In this document: one piece after another, positions 57,855-64,000 of the stretch
How positions within the stretch are numbered: the stretch's first letter is position 1
Layout: the number at the start of each line of letters is the position of its first letter
Source of the DNA: Cercis canadensis
Lineage: Eukaryota > Streptophyta > Magnoliopsida > Fabales > Fabaceae
Length of the DNA stretch: 64,000 nucleotides
Direction: 5' to 3'
Assembly: GCA_003255065.1 (NCBI GenBank)
Contig: QAOA01006662.1
Location: 400,809-464,808 of the forward strand
The notes under the pieces: model-generated
What the model saw: only the letters and a program-made list of their open reading frames with translations
Told to the model about the DNA's origin: nothing
Databases searched by the model: none
Position numbers and translations under genes: made by a program

Positions 57855-60800
57855 CTCCCCCTCAAGCTGGTGAGTGAATATCCTTCAGTCCCAGCTTGCT
57901 GATTAACTCCTGAAACTTCTGAGTTGGGAGACCCTTAGTGAGGACATCTACTATTTGATGTTCAGACCGGATGTATGGGAGATTAATTATGCCATTTTCC
58001 AGTTTTTCTTTTATAAAATGCCTATCAATCTCCACATGCCTCGTTCGGTCATGCTGAACTGGATTATGGGCAATGCTAATTGCTGATTTGTTGTCACAAT
58101 ACAAATTCATTGGTGTGACTCTCTTAATCCTCAAATCATCTAGTATTATCTTTAACCATAATAACTCACAAATTCCTTGAGCCATAGCTCTGAATTCTGC
58201 TTCTGCACTTGATCTTGCCACCACGTCTTGTTTCTTACTCCTCCAAGTTACCAAGTTACCACCAACAAAAGCACAGTACCCTGTAGTGGATCGTCTATTA
58301 ACTTGAGAACCTCCATAATCAGCATCTGCATATCCTTCTACCAATAATTCTTGATGTGGTTGAATGAGGAGACCTACTCCAGGTGTAGATTTCAAATATT
58401 GTAGGATCCTCTGGACTGCTTGCATATGTTCTTTCCCTGGATCATGCACGAATTGACTCACAACACTTACTGCATATGCAATATTTGGTCTAGTGTGTGA
58501 AAGATAAATTAACCTCCCAACTAAACGCTGGTATCTTCCTTTTTCTATGGCAGTATCTCCCTCTCTTTCATTCAGACGATGATCTCTCTCAATGGGGGTG
58601 CTTGCTGGCTTGCTTCCCAATGTCCCTGTGTCCTTTAACAAATCAAGGACATATTTTCTTTGAGACAGAAAAATTCCTTCCTTAGAGTAAGCAACTTCTA
58701 TACCCAGAAAGTACTTCAATTTTCCCAAGTCTTTCATTTCAAATTCTCGGGCCAATTCAGACTTCAATATTTCTCTTTCAACCATATCATTTCCTGTTAC
58801 TATAATATTATCAACATACACCAACAAAGCTGTAAGCTCCCCTTTAGGTGAGTGTTTTTATGAACAGTGTGTGTTCCCCTCTACTCTGCACATATTTCAT
58901 CTTCTTCATTGCCTTTGCAAATCGCTCAAACCATGCTCTAGCCCATAAAGTGCCTTTCTAAGTTTACACACTCTATTGTCACCAAAGTTTTTATTAAACC
59001 CAGGTGGTGGCTCCATGAACACCACTTCTTCTAAATCTCCATGCAAGAAGGCATTTTTTACATCAAACTGCTGTAAGGACCATTGGAAGTGAACTGCAAG
59101 GGCTAGTAAAACTCGAATTGTGTTCATCTTTGCCACAGGCGCAAAGGTTTCTACATAATCTATCCCCAATTTCTGAGTATACCCTTTTGCAACCAATCTT
59201 GCCTTATATCGCTCTAAAGTCCCATCTGCCTTATACTTCACAGTAAAGACCCATCTACAGCCCACTGGTACTACTCCTGGAGGTTACACAACAATGTCCC
59301 ATGTTTTATTTTTCTCAAGTGCTCTCATTTCCTCTTTCATGGCTTGTGGCCAATTCTTGTTTTTTAAGGCTTCTTGCACAGTCCGTGGGATATTTATGGT
59401 AGATAGTGCTGACAAGAAGGCTTTATATTGGGTTGAAAGCTTATGGTAGGACAGATAATTGGATATAGGGTGCTGAGTGCAACTTCTTTTTCCTTTTCTC
59501 ACAGCAATGGGTAGATCAAGGTCTAAGTTAGTTTCAGCAGGTAAAGCAGAATCATTGTTAAGAACAAAATCATTTCCAACCAAAGTATTATCAGTGGAAG
59601 TATTGTTGGGTTCTGATTCCATACTTGATCTTTCTCTATGAGTTTCAGCAGGAGTTGGATCCAATGATTGGACATGCTGCTGAGTAGACTGAGACCTATA
59701 TCTCCTTGAGTACACTTTAAGTGGTTCTGTGGGCTTTGGAATGATAACTGTTTTATCTTCTAGAGGTGCAGAAATGGGATCATCTTGAAGGGATGACTCA
59801 ATAGGTGGTGGAAGACTAAGAGGTGGAATTGGTGATGTTGGAGATGTATGCTCACCGGCATAACATTTCTCCCCTTGTCGGTGAGTAGAGTAGTATAGGA
59901 TAGATTCACAAAAAGTGACATCCATAGAAACATAAAATTTCCTAGTGGGAGGATGAAAACACTTGTACCCTTTTTGAACACTAGAATACCCTAAAAGTAT
60001 ACACTTAAGGGCTCTTGGGTCAAGTTTGCCACGATTTTGTCTATGAATGTGGACAAATGCTAGGCAACCAAAAACTCTAGGGTTTGGTGTGTTCAAGGAC
60101 ATGGAGTTGGGATGATGATTTAGAAGAACATCTAGAGGGCTTTTGTTTAAGAGAGCCTTGGAGGGTAGACGATTAATAAGAAATGCTACTGTGAGGACAG
60201 CTTCACCCCAGAAATGTTTGGGAACATGCATTTGGAAGAGTAGAGAACGAGTAACCTCAAGTAAGTGACGGTTCTTTCGTTCAGCTACCCCATTTTGTTG
60301 TGGGGTGTTGACACATGATGATTCATGGACAATTCCCTCTTGATCAAAAAAGGAGTTAAGAGTGTGATTGAAATAGTCTCTTGCATTATCTGATCTGAAT
60401 TTTTTAATGGAGACACCAAACTGATTAGAGACCAGCCTACAGAATTTAGGGAGGACTTGGCTAATTTCTGACTTTTCTTTTAGAAGATATAGCCAAGTCA
60501 GTCTAGTACAATCATCAATGAAGGATATAAACCATCTGGCCCCATTAATATTTGGAATTTTAGAAGGTCCCCAAACATCGGTATGGATCAAGGAAAAAGG
60601 AGTACTTGAAATTTTATTGATCATTGGGAATGGCACTCTATGGTGCTTTGCAAACTCACAAGACTCACAATGCAAAGTACTAAAATTGACACTCTTAAAC
60701 AAAGCAGGAAACATCGACTTCATTAAAGAGAAAGGTGGATGACCAAGTCTACAATGCTCTAGCCACACTTTTTCAACACTACTGTTGGAGACACTATGAG

Positions 60801-62460
60801 CTGAAGAAGCAAGAGGGGACTGAACTTGAGATAGGGTGAAAACATGTTGCGGGATTTTGGAAGGAAAACTGCTGTTGGTACTCTCAAGATAATATAGTCC
60901 ATTCCGCTCCTTAGCATATCCAATCATCTTCCCCGTTCTCCTGTCCTGAAAAACACAGTAAGAAGAATTAAAAATAGCAAGGCAGTCAAGGCTCTTTGTA
61001 AGTTGATGGATAGAGAGAAGGTTGGCAGAGATTTTTGGCACATGGAGGACTTTCTTTAAGGGGAAATTGGGAGACAGATCAATATTACCTTCTCCTGTCA
61101 CCTTAATGGGCTTACCATTGGCCACAAAGATGGATTTAATGTTGGAACAGGGTTTAAAGGTCTTAAAGGAGTGTGAGGAATGGGTCATGTGGTCAGTTGC
61201 ACCTGAGTCTATGATCCAAGATCCCGGGACTGATTTAGAAGCCTTAAAATTATCAGAAGTTAGACACTTACCTGACTGAGCAAGAGAGCATGAGCTGGAT
61301 GTCAAAGTTTCAAGGAAAGCTCGCAGCTTTCCAACTTCTTCCTCATTAAGGGACTGAACAGTATCATTCTCAGAGGGATCAGATTGCAGTGCTGTTTCTT
61401 TTGCTGTGAAGTTGGCTTGAGTACGATGCTGCTTAATGCGGTTCAAGACCTGCTCCTTGCCATGCAATTTGAAGCAATTATCCCTTGTATGTCTGGGTTT
61501 CTTGCAATGGGTACACCACAAATTGTCACGGTTTGGAGCTTTATTAAATTCTGGCCTGGATCCTATTCTTCGGTTCTCCCTCTTTGTAGCAATGAGGGCT
61601 GATTCAGCATTAGAGGTACTATCCATCATGATAGCACGACGCCTTTCCTCTCCTCGGATAATATAGAATGTCTCATTCAGATTTGGTAGAGACTCTTTCC
61701 CAAGAATCTGAACCCGAACTTGATCAAGCTCCTCATTCAAACCAGCCAAGACCTCAAATACTCGATCCCGCTCCCTCTCCTGAAGAAGGGCTTGAGTGTC
61801 TTCACTTGAATTCAGTTTCAGTTTTCGGTACAGATCCATCTCTTGCCATAAACTGGTCAATACATTATAATACTCTGTAACAGACAAATTACCTTGTTTG
61901 GTATGAGCAATCCGAGTCTTTAACTCGTAGACAACAGCCGCATCTTGTGCCTTCGAATAGGTTTTCTTGACCATCTCCCAAATCTGTTTTGATGTTTCAA
62001 GAAACATGAAATTCTGAGAAATTTCAAGCTTCATTGAATTTAACAACCAAGTCATGATGATTGTGTCCTCAACATCCTAGGACTTGAACTTCTCATCGAG
62101 AGCATTTGGTGGATCTTCAGTAAGATGATGAAGTTTTTGTTTGCCTTTGAGAGCCAGTGTCACCAATCTTGCCCACTGTAGATAGTTTTTTCCATCTAGT
62201 CAGGCAGCAACTCCTAAATTCTGCAATTCAGTAGTTGCAGAGTTGGTTTTTGGTGGCTCCAAGAGGGTAAGTTATGATTCAGAAGTAGGGATACTTTTGG
62301 AGGCTTCAGACATTTTTGTGGCAGTGAATGGCAATGAAGGCCTTGAGGGATAAATAGCAACTAGGGCTAAAGAAGCAACCTAATTTGAAAAGGCGATTTT
62401 TGATGGCTATGAAGGCCTAAGTGAGGAATTGCGGAAGAGCAGATTATAGCTCTGATACCA

Positions 62461-62700
62461 TGAACGATTAAGGTTCTATGGAAGAAGTAATTCCAATTGT
62501 ATTACTCAGAGGCAATTGCCTAAATATATATACAGGATATACAGCAGCTGTCCTCCTCTAATTAGGTGGACAGATAGCTACAATTAAGGGGGAATATACA
62601 GCCTATAATCAGGGAGATTTGCCTAAGGAAATAAATGACAAAATATTCCATAAATAGAATCCCTATAAGTTAGGAGAGAATATCTACACTATCTCTAACA
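62461..62700 (-). repeat. 5' LTR of element Z
   Basis: 240 bp with the same ends as 57606-57854; preceded on the plus strand by CTCTGATACCA, the reverse complement of the primer-binding site. Confidence 0.92.
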
Positions 62701-62705
62701 CTACT

Positions 62706-63139
62706 CATGTGTCCTTAATTTTTTTACATACTAGTTTGATTTGGCATGTGTGTTGCACATGCTTGGGTAGTAAGAAAAGTGTTGGTGTTTAATACTTCTA
62801 ACTGCATTCCGAAGATTCATGATCACCATGCACATCCACTTATAGCTTCTTAAAATTTACTTATTAATTTATTAGGTGTTGATTAGGATATCCAATACTG
62901 AATAAGATTCAGGATCATGCTGCAGCAAGGTGGCCATCATACAAAATTGTGTTTCTGAAACCATATACTGGCTAATCCAAACCCAACAAAATTAGGTGGG
63001 AGTTGGAACAAGAACATTTCCCCCCTTTGAACTTGTTCCTCTTTAGCATTAAGCGCAGCTTTTGAAAATACAGTAATCTTCAAGTGTACCTTTAATGTAT
63101 AGTAGGATCTGCTTTGTAGTTTGCACATGAGAAGACTTG
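62706..63139. other. Spacer between copia elements
   Basis: No gene or clear repeat seen in this AT-rich stretch. Confidence 0.5.
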
Positions 63140-64000
63140 GGATTCTCCATATAACAACAGATCAAACCAACACCATATAAAATATCTGGGTGGTACAAGT
63201 AAGATAATGCAAGCTACCAACAAGACTTTTGTAATAAGTTGTTTGCTGATACACTCCACTGGTGTATTAACAGGATGTCAATTTTCCATACTAAATTTCT
63301 TCAGATTCGCCTTTGCGTATTTTGTTTGTGAAATAAAACTCGATTCACTGTTTTGTTTCACTTCAATGCCAAGAAAGTAAGCCGTAAGGCCTAAATCAAT
63401 CCTCTCAAACTAATCTTTGACCATTGCTTGCTTCAATTGGTCAATCATGGACTTGCTATTTCCTATGAAAATGAGATCACCAACATCAAGACACATAAAC
63501 ATAATTTTTCCTATAGTACTTTTAGCTACGACTTTGGATTTGAATACATAATCCACATGTCTTGAAGATGATCTTAGTACTATTTAGCTATAAGTTGTTT
63601 GGTGTTCCTAGTAAATTCTGCTTGCTGTATAATGCATGCTCATATGGACAATTTCTGAACCCATTCTTGATGAAGTATGCATCAATTCTTGAATTTCATG
63701 CTCTTCACACTTGCTTCAGCCCAAAGGGAGCTCTCTTCAGTTTGTATGCTTTATCTTCTCCTTCAACGATAAATCTGAGGGGTTGCTCCACTTAGACCTC
63801 CTCTTCAAGGTATCAATTCAAAAATGCTGACTTTACATCCATATGGAAAATTCTCCAATTCTTTTGAAATGCCATGGCTATAAGCAATCTGATTGTCACC
63901 ATTCTTGTTACTGGTGCGAAGACATCATCATAGTCAACTCCCCGCCGCTGCTTGTGGCCTTTCACCACGAGCCTTGCTTTGTGCTTTTAAGCTTCTCCCT
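63140..64000 (-). mobile_element. Very worn copia reverse-transcriptase fragment
   Basis: On the minus strand from the window edge the translation gives [19 protein letters not shown], then VFAPVTRMVTIRLLIAMAF and FHMDVKSAFLN, which are conserved copia RT blocks, and later a decayed stretch like LHYLTCT. It continues beyond the window. It is much more decayed than elements N, X, Y and Z. No LTR is visible. Confidence 0.7.

Larger units (their letters stand above)
57606..62700 (-). mobile_element. Young Ty1/copia element downstream, antisense (element Z)
   Basis: Target duplication CTACT on both sides (57601-57605, 62701-62705). LTRs are 57606-57854 and 62461-62700. On the minus strand: primer site next to the right LTR (TGGTATCAGAG), gag (about 62330-61400, LTSLWQEMDLYRKL), knuckle near 61530, protease near 61210 (IIDSGATDHMT), integrase (about 60780-59960, [16 protein letters not shown]), reverse transcriptase (about 59330-58700), RNase H (about 58340-57900) and polypurine tract (rc of CTCCCCCTCAAG). 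The polyprotein is of the same lineage as element N. LTRs differ at about 4 of 240 sites plus one 9-base gap by eye. It has a few interruptions and is otherwise complete in layout. Confidence 0.92.

Noticed and set aside
63562-63795. 77-residue plus-strand frame at the right edge
   Set aside because: It is the antisense of the worn copia reverse-transcriptase fragment.
1-64000. CRISPR arrays, rRNA or intact tRNA genes, gene clusters for a novel system
   Set aside because: No regularly spaced short repeats, no tRNA cloverleaf with both boxes, no rRNA sequence, and only one host gene were seen.

Overview
This window is nuclear DNA of a flowering plant. It has a host gene with GT-AG introns, many Ty1/copia and Ty3/gypsy retrotransposon copies, hAT- and Mutator-like DNA elements, and AT-rich introns. 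The element families and the host protein look like those of grapevine (Vitis); that assignment is from memory and inference, not from a search. Single N calls sit at the edges of homopolymers (40610, 56499), which suggests a shotgun-era draft assembly.

Layout. Bases 1 to about 9.7 kb hold fossil Ty3/gypsy DNA: a minus-strand tandem pair sharing one LTR (1-4171), a plus-strand worn element (about 4172-8620) and a shrunken chromovirus-like copy with its 3' LTR (to 9735). About 9.7-12.7 kb is AT-rich and has no gene I can support. About 12.7-17.9 kb is a minus-strand Tat-like gypsy fossil; a 995-bp non-autonomous hAT element with a perfect 8-bp target duplication sits in its LTR. That LTR ends only about 190 bp before the start codon of the host gene.

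The one convincing host gene runs 18096-55733 on the plus strand. I could assemble eleven exons with consistent phases into a 1354-residue protein: a long disordered N-terminus, tetratricopeptide repeats, and a C-terminal J domain with an intact HPD motif. This is the architecture of plant TPR-DnaJ co-chaperones (the Arabidopsis TPR15/TPR16 group, DNAJC7-like). Its introns have been greatly enlarged. Intron 3 (14.7 kb) carries an old antisense copia element (LTRs about 10% different) that itself contains a younger sense copia (LTRs 4/241 different). Intron 7 (11.2 kb) carries a sense copia whose 3' LTR was split by a second, apparently whole sense copia with one continuous 1386-codon gag-pol frame (LTRs 3/180 different). 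Intron 6 has a TRIM-like miniature LTR element and intron 10 a MITE with long inverted repeats.

Downstream, an antisense copia (57606-62700; LTRs 4/240 different) lies 1.9 kb past the stop codon. The window ends in a very worn antisense copia reverse-transcriptase fragment (about 63140-64000).

I found no operon, CRISPR array, RNA gene or novel defence-type system. The interest lies in a chaperone gene that keeps a coherent exon structure while being expanded about ninefold by nested, datable retrotransposon insertions.
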